This document shows positions 44,804 through 57,422 of a stretch of 64,000 nucleotides of DNA, piece by piece; within the stretch, counting starts at the first letter, position 1, and each line of letters opens with the position of its first letter. Under the pieces are notes generated by a model. That model was not told the origin of the DNA and did not search any database. It saw only the letters and a list, made by a program, of their open reading frames with translations. The DNA comes from Marsupella aquatica (taxonomy: Eukaryota; Marchantiophyta), in contig OZ316898.1 of the NCBI GenBank assembly GCA_973895155.1, forward strand, positions 930,001 to 994,000. The letters run 5' to 3'. The translations under genes and the position numbers were made by a program.

Positions 44804-47441
44804 CAAGATTGTTTTTTGGCTGCATCTCTATTTACGGTTCAAGGAACGTGTAGTCAGGGCTAGTAGGAAATTAATAGCTGCAGCGGGAGAGTTCACTCAG
44901 TACGTACCTAGCAACACCCGACATCAATTTTGACGTTGGTACCGAGGAAAAAGTGCCCAAACTACGCTCAAATGATATCTGTTACATCTCGCATTCTACA
45001 GCTCTGGATTGATTCGGCTGTCTGGCTTCAAACGCTCATGATTGTCGAAGTCCCACACGGCACTAGTTATCTTCGCCCGCTCTTACTAGCTACATGCCAA
45101 ATGTGTGAGCATGTTCACTTGGGATACTCGATCACATACTCTCTCCCGAATTTTATGTCACTTTTAAGCTGATCGTCGTTGCATACTGTTGCTAGTACAT
45201 CGAGGAAACTAATTATCCTACTTCTATCCGCGAGCCCCTACGGACACTAAGTGAGAAGTCTGTAGTGGAACCTGTACTTTTTCACATCTGTCAAAAAGGC
45301 AAACTGAATCAGCCGATTTTTGCTGGTAGCAGCGGTCAGGATCAATCGAAGAAAAAATCGACGGTAGTGGTTGGAGTGTCCCCATCGCGAGGAAGTGCCG
45401 AAAAGAGATCGATCGAAAAGATCAGACACCACAAGATGTGCCTCTTAACTATTTGCTCTCAGAACTCTATCAACTTTGAACTTGAGATTTTTGTTGGTCT
45501 GGAGAGCCTATAGGAAAGACAAAGGTGTCTTGCGTTGGGTTGGATGATTTCTGCCACTCAAAATTTATCCTAAAAAGACAAAATTGAATTTAAATTTAGA
45601 AAGGCACTAATCGAATGACTATCCACCAGTAGTCTCCAGTAATGTACTTAACATTACAACCATGTACATACCTGAAAATACTATGCATTCAGGCTAACTA
45701 TCCATCATCAAACATAGCCTATTTTGATCGGTAATATTTGGTGCAATTAGAATTTTGACATGTTTGTAGACTACACTATCTTGTTCTCGTGTACTGCGCA
45801 GGCTCTCAGTGTCGTCTCTCTGGTCCAAGTTTTTATCTCCATATATTGAACTTTCTGACGACAAGCTTTTGCAAGGTCTCAGATATATACAACTCCTATG
45901 GTAACCTTGATGCCAAACGAGCGTCTCTGAACTGTGAATAATTGCCTTGAAACACAAACAGCCCAATCACAAACCCGGAAATGAGAAGCATTCCATGAAG
46001 TTCATAGAGTTGAGTAATGATCAGAGATTCTATATCTCATCGCTAGGAAATTTCAAGGTTTCAGTTAAAACGCTATTCCACGGGCTGCTCAAAGTCCCGG
46101 AGGCCAAAGAAAGATAGTTTTACCCAGATCTCGTGTCTTCGGTTTTGGTAGCAGATACACAAGTTGATTGTGAATTTGTTCTGCTCAGTACTCCAACCAT
46201 GTGTTCTGTTCTCTGGTCTTTCAGCGGCACCTTCTGGACATCTACCTAGTACTCATTCGTAACAATTATCTCTTTAATGAAATCCCAACTCAGTACGTGG
46301 TGCAAGAGTTTCATTAACAACACGAGGCTATGCAGGTAACAAAAGCGAAGTGCCATCGTAGCAGGCCTCGAAGTCCGGATCTTCCAACCGAGGCGCGATT
46401 TGTGCAGAATAGATTGTTTTCAAATGTTTGGTTGGTCCTAGATCAATCATGAACTTATTACAATATCGCTTAGGGTTTTCTTGATCGTCTACTCTAGAAA
46501 TCCAAACTGACATCAGACACATAGATTTCTTGACATTCTCCTCTAAGCCAAGATTTTCCTTGGTGTATCAGGACTCTTTTGATGGACACTAACTTGCAGT
46601 ATGCAGACTTGCGAGAATTGAAGAGTAGTTTCAGAAATAGATTGATATTTGTCTCGAAGGGCACGGCACGGAGTCCAATCGGTGCAATTACTTTTAGGGC
46701 AAAAGGCAAAAAGCAGCCCCTGTCCCAAACGATAGCAACGTATAGTAGAGACGCTCGAGCAACAGATCATGATCGGGCCGAATGACATATCCTCGATTCA
46801 TTCAATTTCGGTTCACATGCAAATCTCAAGAAGGCAAAGGAGATGATCGGTAATATACTGCATGATCTGCTAATGAGTTCCGGTGACTCGCTGGAATTTG
46901 ACCCAACATTACTAAGACATTGCAAATCTCACGTCAATGCGAACAAGGTCATACGCCAAAGCCGCAGAGTGCCGTGCCAGGACTGCAATTGGCTCAATTG
47001 GCTTGAATCATTCATGACTCAAACTTCATGAAGAACAAAGGAACATAATTATACCCGATATATATCCACTCCCACTGGAACGCTAGCCACGCGGGATCCT
47101 GATCAATATCCGAATGGCTTAGGCCCTCACGCTAACTGTGCCCTTAATTATGAATATTTCAATTCTCCACGACTGGAAGTCGACGTGGGGCCGTGATCTG
47201 AATTCGTTGCAACTGCGTCATGAAGTGCGCAAGCTTACAAATCTCTCGGACAATGATATCATTCACCGTTTGCATCTTGTCTCGACCACACAAATAGAGT
47301 GGTCTATCGCATTTCGTGACGCAGCCAAATCACGCACCAGCCGGCTGATTGACCAAATTTCTCCATGACAGTCGATATGTGCTCATTAAATAGTCCGCCC
47401 ATACTTGCCGTCCATCATTACACTGTCTCGTGTAGCTATAT

Positions 47442-47457
47442 CCCCCCCCCCCCCCCC
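47442..47457. repeat. Homopolymer of 16 C
   Basis: An uninterrupted run of about 16 cytosines is followed by TTTTTC. The length may be imprecise in an assembly. Confidence 0.8.
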
Positions 47458-48149
47458 TTTTTCTTGGACCTCTTTAATTTTCTTTGGATCACTTTTTCTT
47501 GCCTTTCATTGTACTTTGGTTTTTCTGGGGGTATATAAACTTTGGTGACTTGTTTCTTCTTTTTATGGTCCTGAAAGAACCAAGTGACTTTCATTCAAAA
47601 AGCCAGCAGACAAGAGGGGTGGCCCACAAAAAGGGGTAGAACCAGGGGTAGCTACTTTTCAATTACAATCTGATAAAACTTAGTGGTCAGTCTCTTACCT
47701 AGTATGTGCAATGGGAAAGTTTTGGGTCCGGAGGAAATCCAAGTCAAGTCTCACTTGCAACCCTGTATGAGACCACACAGCAAATTGTGTCCATGGGTTG
47801 AGGTCTGGTCCGTCTAGGGTCCCTCGGTATTGACCCCCTTGTGACTACCTTACAGAGGCACATGCTCCAAAGTAGATTGTCTATCCTTTGATGGGTGTAC
47901 TCTTGGGTTTGAAGGCAAAAGAAAGGATCATGTGTCCATGATGGTGACTCGCCAAAAGGATCTATTTACTTATCCTACCAGCAACTTCTTCCTGAAATTC
48001 TTAATGAAAGAACTAGAGATATTAAAAGTACCAAGGAATGGATCCAGATGTCCGTGTGCCCCCGTTTGACCATCAAGCCTTACTATCAAGTCCTTAATAT
48101 GTATATACATCACATTGCCAAAAGATCCAAATGTGTCAAAAGTAATAAA

Positions 48150-48222
48150 CTGGTATAGGTCAGTTGGTCAGGGGATTAGCCTACAACAGAGAGGTCCCTC
48201 CTTCGATCCCCCTCCATGTCAC
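48150..48222 (+). repeat. tRNA-like segment, SINE head candidate
   Basis: A box-A-like string (TATAGGTCAGTTGG, 48154-48167) is followed about 34 bp later by a box-B-like string (TCCTTCGATCCCC, 48199-48211). The segment between has tRNA-like order, including TTAGCCTACAACAGAGAGGT in the position of an anticodon arm. I could not fold a proper acceptor stem, and the B box departs from GGTTCGANTCC at its first bases. This favours a tRNA-derived SINE or tRNA pseudogene over a working tRNA. Confidence 0.4.
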
Positions 48223-49984
48223 CTGCAAGAGGTGTGAAGTTAGAGACTTAATCATCAACCCTTAGGTGGTCTGTTTTGAAGCCCTGGTTAAACCCTCTCT
48301 CCCTTCTGGTCTGGGTCCCTCTTGACGTACTACTAGGTGTGACCCCATTGTGTCCGCTTTTGGGGCCCTGGTTTAATTAACCCTCTCTCCCTCGTGGTCT
48401 GGTCCCTGTCAGGGTCCCTGTCAAATCCATACTTAGGTCCCCTTGTGGCTACCCTACAGAGGGGCACATGTTTGGAGTAGACAAGACAACCAAAAAAACC
48501 TAAAATATCAAACAGGGAGACAGGATCTGGACTAAACTACAGGAGTCAGACCCAAAGTGAATACAGGAAGTCAGACCAAGAGCCAAAATGCCCCAGATTC
48601 TATCAACTTGAAAAGGAACTACACTCTTCACCCAATTAGTCTTGTATAATACTATTTGTGTAGACTAAAATTTTTGGGCTTACTCTTCAATTAACATTAC
48701 TAATTTTAATTACGTACTAATGTCACTAATACTGTAACTATGCATTAAGTAACATTAGAATAATACTAATTCTGGTTTTTGCATATTAGCACTATTTGGC
48801 GAGACAAGGTAATACTAATTCAAGAGTAAACTAAGATAAAATTGGCATTGCTCTGTCACCTCAAACAGGTAGGGACGAGAGTGTGTCTCATGCATGAATG
48901 ATCCAAGATCACTAGAAATAAAAAGTTACTGCTAGGACTAGACTAACTTGCTAAACAATGTTAGAGCAAACGGCTTTCATTGGGGCCAGATAGAGAAAAA
49001 ATGGCTTTCATGCAAGAAGATGGGGTCAGATAGAGACAAATTTGAGTTGCTCTACTGTAGATCAACGAACTCCAAGTCAACCCTACATATTCTTAGCCCA
49101 AAAATCCACCACATATTGCATGTTATTTTCTATTCAAACCTGTCCCACTCTTAAATTAGGATTACCAACATTAGTTACGGACTAACACTAATCCCAATAT
49201 AAGAGCAATTATGGAGAACAGTGTAAATCCCTTCTAGCAGCAAACTGGAAGTGACTGAGTTTGAGCAACTTGGATTAAAGCTTTGGGATTGACTAGGACT
49301 TGGCAGTCACCAAAGCTCTGTGGTAAGTTTGGGGTCTGATGGTCTATTGTATCGTCATTAAGTAACATAACCTTCACCTGTTCTATTGGGTCTCTTGCAT
49401 TTGGGATCCTAAAGACATTTAATGCTTCCGCCAAACCCATTTAAATGGCCCTATATTTTGTCGCACTTGATATGTCACTTCCATGGAAGTGACCCCCCAG
49501 GGTCCATCCTGGCTTCACGTTCCAAGGTAAACTTAGGTCCAATGTTGTTTCTAGTGGTGAAAATTTGCCAATTTCCACCTCCCCACAAATCTTTAGTCAC
49601 TTTTTGACAAAATTTGGCTTGTAGTTTTCTGTCTCATTACCAGTGTCCCACCTAATCTCCCACCTCATCACAGGCTCCATTAGCCAGTCAGAATTTAACA
49701 GTGATCCTTATATCTAGCTACTAGGGAGATCTTACAGTCAAGAAAATAATCAGATAAGGAGTTTATTGCGCATCTTCTCCTTCACACATTGGACATTCGC
49801 CACGTACTGGCAAAAAAGTAAAAGCCTTTAAAAATACGCTCCTTAGGACCCAATGGAGGAATTGCTTTTGCTATAAAAGAAGGGTCTTAAACCACAGCCA
49901 CCCCTATAAAGGACTAAGGGTTACCAGTAGCTTTTCATTGTAAAGTGTAAAGGTTCAGGAATGGGCTTTGATCTCCACAAAAAG

Positions 49985-50096
49985 TGGTGAGTGCAAAATC
50001 ATTTATTTGCAAGTGCTCCACAAAAGACCTTTTATGGTGAGTAAAATGGTGAGTGCAAAAACTGTTATTGGCAAGTGCTCCACAAAAGACTTTATT
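49985..50096. repeat. Tandem duplication, about 63-bp unit
   Basis: TGGTGAGTGCAAAA followed by TTATTTGCAAGTGCTCCACAAAAGAC occurs twice (about 49986 and 50049), with TTTTATGGTGAG between them. Confidence 0.65.
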
Positions 50097-50272
50097 TTAA
50101 CCTCGTGAATTACATTAAAAAACTCTAAGCCAACATACAACAGGGGTGGCACACAAAAGGGGGTAGGCACCCAGGAGTACCAAAGGTCATGCAGCCAAAA
50201 AACTGGGTGAGCCGGAAACCAGTAGACTCCACTACTAAAGGAAGCTAAACTAGAAATTTAACCACCAGAGAG

Positions 50273-50440
50273 GAGAGGCAAAACTACCTTTTATGGTGAG
50301 TACTGAGACATGGAATTGAGAGGCATGGAATTGGAGAGGCAAAACTACCTTTTATGGTGAATACTGAGACATGGAATTGAGAGGCATGGAATTGGAGAGG
50401 CAAAACTACCTTTTATGGTGAGTAGTGAGACATGAAATGG
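50273..50440. repeat. Tandem repeat, 61-bp unit, nearly three copies
   Basis: Copies start at 50273, 50334 and 50395. Each begins GAGAGGCAAAACTACCTTTT and continues ATGGTGAGTACTGAGACATG GAATTGAGAGGCATGGAATT; the third is cut short. The copies share the ACCTTTTATGGTGAG core with the repeat at 49985-50096. Confidence 0.85.
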
Positions 50441-50730
50441 GAGTTTTCCCATTTTATAGTGGTTTGCTTTTGCTAGTCCATCACATGGCAAGATGCACCG
50501 CCCGAGCCGCATCTATCCTCTGTTGGATGGGCCTGCTTTCGGTTTTTCAAGGCAAAAAAAAGATGCACCGCCTGAGCCGCATGCCTTAATTTGCGGTGAG
50601 TTCATCGAAGGTCGGAAGGTCTTGCACCTCCAATGTCATGCCCGTCAGACTAGCTGCGTCATTCTCTGTTGGACGATAGCTCGAGCATTGCATGGCGGAT
50701 TACTTCCTCCAAACTGCAGTGACATCACTG

Positions 50731-50920
50731 TCTCCTCTCCAACCCACACTAGCTTCAATGTTCCACAGTCTCCTCTCCAACCCACACTAATTTCAATGTT
50801 CCACAGTCTCCTCTCCAATCCACACTAGCTTCAGGTTTTTCTCCTCTGCAAGCAACACTGGATTCCGCGCTTATGTCCTCTGCAAGCCACACTAGCTGCC
50901 GTGTTCTTCTCCTCTGAAGC
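50731..50920. repeat. Tandem repeat, 38-bp unit plus diverged copies
   Basis: TCTCCTCTCCAACCCACACT followed by AGCTTCAATGTTCCACAG occurs at 50731 and 50769, with a third, diverging copy at 50807 and two or three weaker CTCCTCTGCAAGC copies to about 50920. Frames through it on both strands are repeat-derived. Confidence 0.75.
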
Positions 50921-52703
50921 AAGCTGATGATCGACATGCAAGTATTGTCCGTCACTCTGTAAGTCGAAGAATTGTTTTCAATTCTCCAACTGCAAATGGT
51001 TATCCTTCAATGAGGTTGTCATCTCTCTCTGTATTCGTTCTTTGCCGGAGTAGTAGGTTTCTACAGTATCTCTTATTCCCTACAAGACGTCACCGATCTG
51101 TCCACATGCGGACAGATCTCGAATCCCCAAGATCTGTGTAAGTCTCGACCCGCAAATGTCAACAGTTGTTTTAGTCTCGTCACCTTAATTTGAAGCAAGT
51201 TATCGCCCCAGCCGAAAAATAATCTTCTACGGGACACCTCTGGATGACGTGGATGCGAAGCTCAAAATTATGTTGACGTGCTCGAGCTCACAAAATATGA
51301 ATGGGCCGGTATTGATTATTTTGAGTAAACTCCTACTGATGGGGCATATCCACATCAAATTCGTCAACGAATTGATTTCCGAAATAATAGAGCTTTTTAA
51401 CGTTAGAACTGAAGATCCGCTTTCCTGACTCTGAGGGATCTCTCTGTTTTCCCCTGTAATTTTGGACTACTGCTTAACCACTGCACTCGCAAAGTATGCT
51501 CGTCAAAACACTAGTCTTAGATTCTAATTTTTTGTTTATTACCCACAAAAGTTTTTCGCCTGTTAAGTCCCCTGAACTGAAATTTCTAGCGCAATTGAAT
51601 GGTAGAATTCACTGACTGGTGTATCCAACTTTTGGCGCTGGAGTATTATCTCGACCTAAATGAGAGTGTGAGTTGCCTTTTGTTAGTCTGATAGCATTGC
51701 ACGTATTTTGTCTTGACCTTTAAGCAATTTGCTAGTCTCATACACACTCGTCCAACGAGGCTAGAATTCTATCAAATTGGGATGTATAGACATCTCGCAT
51801 GGTAAGAATGCTGTGCACTTTATATGATGGTGATCATCCTTAACTGGTCTATAAGCAGCTTTGGCAAAGCAAGGTATCTGTCAATCTGGGACAATTGGAT
51901 ACCACAAATCTGTGATAAGTATTCAAGTCTGGTGGGTCTGTCAATTTAAATTGTACGGGTTTCAGACTCAGTTGTCTCTAATCTGGCCCCATCTTCTTGC
52001 ATCAGGTTCATTGGGCTAAAAAACATTTTCCGGTCTACAAAAGATGCAAGTAATATGGCACTATCCTTCTTGCATCAGGATCTTTGGGGTTATGGTTCTT
52101 TTTTGTTTGTACAGGAGAAAATTCCAAGAGTCTTCTGCATATGAATGTGATGCAATCACACACGAGTGCAAAAGATATGTACGAAAGCCTGAGCTTATTG
52201 TAGCCTGTTGATACATTCATAAAGATTCAGAAAGCATTACCCGAAATTCTGAACAGGAGAATGCCGCACATTGATCCAACATGGAGAATGCAACTGAAGG
52301 TAAGCCCGAAATCTACCAAAAGTATGAATTTGCAAGGAACTGAACATGATCATAAGTACAGAGTAAATGTTATGCTGGAACTCAGATGGCCTTTGAGACA
52401 TCAACGAAATGCCCATGAATTGAAGGGCAAATCGTAAGTGGTATGACATAATAACGCACCGGTATGCTTTCTTTGACATTAGAGTCTCTGATGTAGACTT
52501 TCAGGATGTATTGAATGTTCCAAGGGGCGCTTCACAAAATAATCTGTTTGAATATATTGTGCGTATGCATGACAATTTGTCAGCGAAAGCGTGCATGTAA
52601 TGAATGAAATCTTACGCAGTGAACCATTAGGCTAGCATTGAAAACGTGATGTCTATCATCGAAGATGGATCTTATTAGAGGTGATTGAGCTAATTCAAAT
52701 TCT
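50921..52703. other. Spacer downstream of the ZMYND12-like gene
   Basis: No gene is seen. It should include the 3' untranslated region of the minus-strand ZMYND12-like gene near 52.2-52.7 kb. Frames at 52035-52220 and 52237-52479 on minus are short and unremarkable. Confidence 0.4.
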
Positions 52704-55700
52704 CTAATATCTAGGAATAATCTTCAGGGCACTATTGACTATCTCCATCGCGTCATTTGCATTTCGACCTCTGTAAAGATCTGCTGCATGCGCCAAGTGC
52801 TGACGAGCCAAAACAAACAACTGGCCATAGATAAAAGCAAGGCCGAGCACAAGGCATGCCTCTGCCACACTAACATCTCTTTCTCCTGATGTAGCAGCTC
52901 TATAACTCGATATCTCCTGCAAACGGAGAGCAATCTACAGACTTAATGATGAAGTCTTGCAGCTGTGAGTTTAGGGTTTATCGATTTCCATCGGCCCAGT
53001 ACTTGGCCATGGAATTAGCAAATTAATACGAGTTTGCAAGTCAGGTAAATTCCATACCTAGTAAGCCAGACCTTTCACTCGTACCATGAATAGAGATGAT
53101 ACGCAAATGCACAAAATTGAAGAGCTAGCCAGTAAGCTATACTTTAAAATCTATTGCTATAATTACTCGATCTCAAGTGAAAAGTGAGTTTTGGATGTTT
53201 GGCTAAACTTAACGAATTAGAATTCAGGACTATTGTGATGCTTTATACGAATTTAATCTAGAGAATCTGAGACTGAAAATAGATAGGAAGTTCTAGAAAG
53301 GCTAGATCGTGATGGCAAAGTGAAATCAGAGATCAAGACCTTAAAATTATATCAAAAATCATATATGCACTAGCAAGCTGAAGAGCCAGAGGAATGCCAC
53401 AAAACACCTGCAGCATATCTGTGACTTCTTTGAAGTACATTGTATTCATCTGAGACTTGAAATCCAATTTTGCCTCGTCCAAGCCAGGGAACTGTGGCTT
53501 CCCCCATGGTGTCATACGAACATACGGTATGTCCAGCACAACTTCTTTCAGTCCGATGAGCCACATCTCCACTACTACATCACTGCACCTACGGCTCTTT
53601 TGAACTTCGTCCTGTTTTCACGTCATTCCCCAGTTAAAGCCACAACAACATTCATGAGATTGTCAGCCTAATAAGTCAGTCGATCTCATCAGAGTAAGCT
53701 TTTCCGTGCACCCCAGGAATTGAGACTCAAGACTTATGTCGCATATTATTCAGCAAGATGCCTTCTAGGGGGAGGCCTTTACGCCCTAGCATGGTGATTT
53801 CTTCTTCTAGACTTGGCTTTCTTAGTGCTTTTGTGATACAGGCTTCTCACTTCTGACTTAAATTTCTCTTCTTCATACTTTCTATCAAGTAATTCCAGTG
53901 CTTGGACCAAAACTGCAAAATCAAACAATGAGCCATCCAAGATTCTCCAGCGTCCTAAAAGAGCAAACAGTCCAGAAATCATTTCATTATGTTTCCATTG
54001 AGACCTTAGAATGGTAATGAACCATACGCTTTAAGTAAAATCCAAGATAATTCATTTCATACCTGAATGTATTCGCGAGACATTTGGAATTTGGAGAAAA
54101 GAAATTGCTATGGCATTCACGTTCTGATTATGAATCTCGAGTGGGAGGGCCATCCAAGGCGGGGAACATTGAAAACTGTCTCAAGCTGAAGATCACTACA
54201 ACGATAGCTTCACTTTTGTATAGGTCACTGTCTTACTTGTACTTGAAAAACTCGTGACAAGCTATAGATTCCCAAGCTGTTGCGCAAATCCATATGCCCA
54301 TACTGCCGAGATGTGTAAAAAATACTTTCTCCATATGCTTTCAAAGACATATCATATCTTTTCTGCAACCACAAATGGCACGATGACACTTTCTTTGACA
54401 GATCCACATATTTTGAGTGCAACTAATTACAACTTTAGTACGTCTAAGGCGAATGTTGCATTGTCAAGCCTACTCGGCCTGAAAAACTGTAAATATTAAG
54501 AACATCTGTATGGGCTACGTTTCTTGCAAGGTCACTTCTAATTCTTAATCATCTCAAAAGAGAAATTCCAGATTGACCCCACACTTCTGCTCAAAAAAAG
54601 TTTTCCAAAGGGCAAAATTTGGGGTGTGTGGAAGAATTACTTTTGTGTATAGCAAGCCAATGGGGCATGTGATGTTTATCTATTGTCTTCCAGAGATGAA
54701 ACTTTCCCTTCAACATTAGTGCCCCCAAGGCAGCCCATTCAAATAAAGAAAAAAAATCTACAAGTCACAAACCCCTTTAATTATAGTTTTGTGTTTAGCT
54801 TGAGGTGGGTCCAGCTTGCAGTTGCAGATGGGTTCAGGGTTTAATGCCCCCACCCAACCACCAAAACTAAGTTTTGGCATTTAAGGACATCTGAGACATC
54901 ATTTTCTTGGTGTTTTGGGGGCTCTGCATCAGGGAGTCCAGTGATTTTACCCAACAAAGAAATAAGCAAACAAACAAAATAGCTATATTGGGATTCTGTC
55001 CATTAAATCGGAACAATTTCATGATTTCATGATTAAACAACGGCAAGCTGGCTGGTAACAAAACCTTTGTTCAAGGTTGTTGGTAGCAACTAGGGTGCTA
55101 AGCATAAATGTGATGTGGGGACCTCAAGAAAATAAAGTCTCCCAAGGAGGCGTGTAATCTCAGCACATATTCGACTTTTATTGGTTTGTGAATCATCCTC
55201 TACAAGTAACCATGCTCCTACTCCCAACATATCCTCACTTTGGACAGTGCGTCCCAGCCCAAGATTAGCCTGCAACAACACACCATATATGTTCGTGAAT
55301 TGATCATTGAAGGGAGCATCAGCAGGCATTGTTTTCTTGAACTTCTTGAGTAATACAAGTAATTGGTATAGTCTGGATTCAGTGGAGTTCTCCTAAAATT
55401 TGAATACAGTCAGGACTGTCTTGTTATAGTAACAAAATTGAATGACTTTTTGCATTTCTCCAGTGAGCACAAAAACTGAAATGACTCTTAGATGCATTGC
55501 TCTCTGCCTTTAGACACAATCCTAGTTCCGGTCAATCATGCAATTAACATCAGGCAATACATGTGAACCTAGGTTGAAACTTTTCTTTCAATTTGTAACT
55601 TAATAATTATAAAGAGCTGGAATGAAGCTTGACAAAAATGCCCCATACTTGAGCTCCAAGAAGATACACTGGGACAAGTTGAAGCTTGTGGTGGGGATAA

Positions 55701-57422
55701 TAAAGTAATCTGCCCTTGTTGATGGCGTCAAGGGTCACAGGAAGAGCGTCTGCAAACAAACCTTGGCCAAGTAGCTTTGCTGCATCAGCTGATACGATCT
55801 TCAACAAAGCTAGCCGAATAAGATTCACTAAATTTGCCTTCAATCCAGTCCAGGGCACCCCAACCATATTCAGACACAAGTTTCATTAGACCAGCTTCCA
55901 AAAACACTTTTACCAAATTAAGGTGAGTAATTGTACTACAGCACACCAATTGTCCAACCAAGGGCTACTGTATGGTGGCTCACAAAGGCAGCTAAAACCC
56001 CTAAGTAAAAGAAAAATTATGCCCCATGTATACATGCAGCTGTGTGATAAATTGCTGTCTCTGAATACTCACCTGAACCTTCAAAAACCAATATAATGTT
56101 TTGTCCTTAACCAGTAACTAGTGAACCACATACATCAAATGATTGATTGGTAATTATATTGATTGGTAATTATATCTTCCATAGGCGCAAGGTAATCTAT
56201 TATTTTCCTATTTTTGCTTCTTATATAAGTATTTAAAGAATGTTTCTTTGAATTAACTAAAGTAAGTTCACAAAAACTGTCTTGATAAGTTCTTTTTCTA
56301 GACAGAACTATATTTCCATAATAAATTTGAACCACCACACATAACATTCAGTTAAAGTTTTTGCAAACGCATCTCTTTGTCGAGGTTCTTGATGGGCTTC
56401 TTGTTGGTCAAAATTCCTTGAGAAGTATGCTTTTAAGTAATTGGTCAAAGATGTACCTTGCGCCTATGGAAGAGAATGGCCTCGACAGATTCCGGGGGCA
56501 GAAATGTGGCCCCAACCACAGTGACTGACTCTGGAGGAATTTGAAGCTGTGCTAGCCTAAGGAGAACATCTTCATCTTTGATATGAAACCTCTTATATCT
56601 TCCAGTCCTGACCTCCTGCAGGATAAACACTGTTGGTTTTTATAGTGGTTGCCATTGACACTTTCTGCTTTGTGTTCACCCACATGCATGTATGGAGGTG
56701 GTGGGTGCTCTAACTTTGGAGGGAAAACCCTAACGAGTACCTAGGATGATTGATTGATAATACATACCTTCTGAAATGCTCCAGGGTTTTCTTTGAAAAG
56801 CTCCACTGCTAGCTCACTCATTGAAAACATCTGCAACAATTCAACTAATAATCTTCAGAAACTTTCAGTATGCAATAGGATATGCAGGTTTTCTGTCCAA
56901 TGTATATACACTAGGGCCAGAGGTATTATCTCAAATTGGAATCACCTTTCCTCTCCTAAGTTTGAAAGATCAGCTACATTTTAGATATGATGCTTGGAAG
57001 CTTTTGCACATACATAGTCTAGATAGCGACAGAGATAATCAATGGGTCATTCAGCTATTGAGGGCTATAAGGAGGCAAATGATGGCGGCACTAAATCAGT
57101 TGCATGGGGTATGACATATCATTGTAGATGTTTGCATTTGTTACAAAGATTGAATCAAAACAAATGTGTGATAGATGCATCATAATCCTAAATATGTGGT
57201 TAGATTTACAGCTATGGTTGAATATTTCATAGCTTAATGCGCTAGCTTATGTTTTTCAGATGAATCCAAAGACCCTCTCAATTACAGCAAAGAGCAACGA
57301 TCAATTCATACCAGCCCCAAAGGAGTTCTAAAAATGTGGAGCACACACAGGCCATTCATCTCAACTTCTGTGACATCGATAGGGTTATTCTCCAGGGCCT
57401 TTTCTTCTTTAGTACTCTCCAT
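52704..57422 (-). CDS. ZMYND12: ZMYND12-like axonemal TPR protein lacking the MYND finger, multi-exon
   Basis: Exons read by eye: 57422-57345 (tentative), 56830-56768, 56615-56457, 55837-55649, 55269-55123, 54362-54237, 53954-53851, 53582-53408 and 52916-52704; all join in frame, for about 417 residues. The core aligns by memory with animal ZMYND12: KLQLVPVYLLGAQANLGLGR against its ELVPAYLLLAEASLGLGR, then a gap-free match through LLGRLYFLEKRYDMSLKAYG, IFYTSRQYGHMDLRNSLGIY to SRVFQVQ. These are tetratricopeptide-like helices. The N-terminus (GRYKRFHIKDEDVLLRLAQL, PPESVTVVGATFLPPESVEA) has no MYND zinc-binding Cys/His pattern. Animal ZMYND12 and its trypanosome relative are axonemal proteins needed for flagellar motility, so a sperm-flagellum role is inferred. 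Exons 53954-53851 and the first exon are the weakest; an alternative run-on in another frame ends at 53779. Confidence 0.72.

Larger units (their letters stand above)
44273..47400. other. ABCG upstream region and spacer, no further gene seen
   Basis: It holds the promoter side of the ABCG gene, a tandem repeat at 44655-44803, and scattered short frames. The plus frames at 46843-47031 and 47138-47368 and minus frames at 45694-45966 and 46328-46788 have fairly natural composition but no recognisable motif and no splice links I could establish. Confidence 0.35.
47460..50480. mobile_element. Nest of degenerate, probably retroelement-derived repeats
   Basis: Phrases recur within this stretch. CCCCCTTGTGACTACCTTAC then AGAGGCACATG at about 47835-47865 has a diverged copy at about 48439-48471. 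CAAGAGGGGTGGCCCACAAA at about 47613 has a counterpart CAACAGGGGTGGCACACAAA at about 50139. A tRNA-like segment lies at 48150-48222, and AT-rich TACTAATT/AACACTAA tracts at 48640-48840 and 49150-49200. No transposase, reverse transcriptase or other long protein frame was found, so this is best described as decayed non-autonomous elements. Confidence 0.4.
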
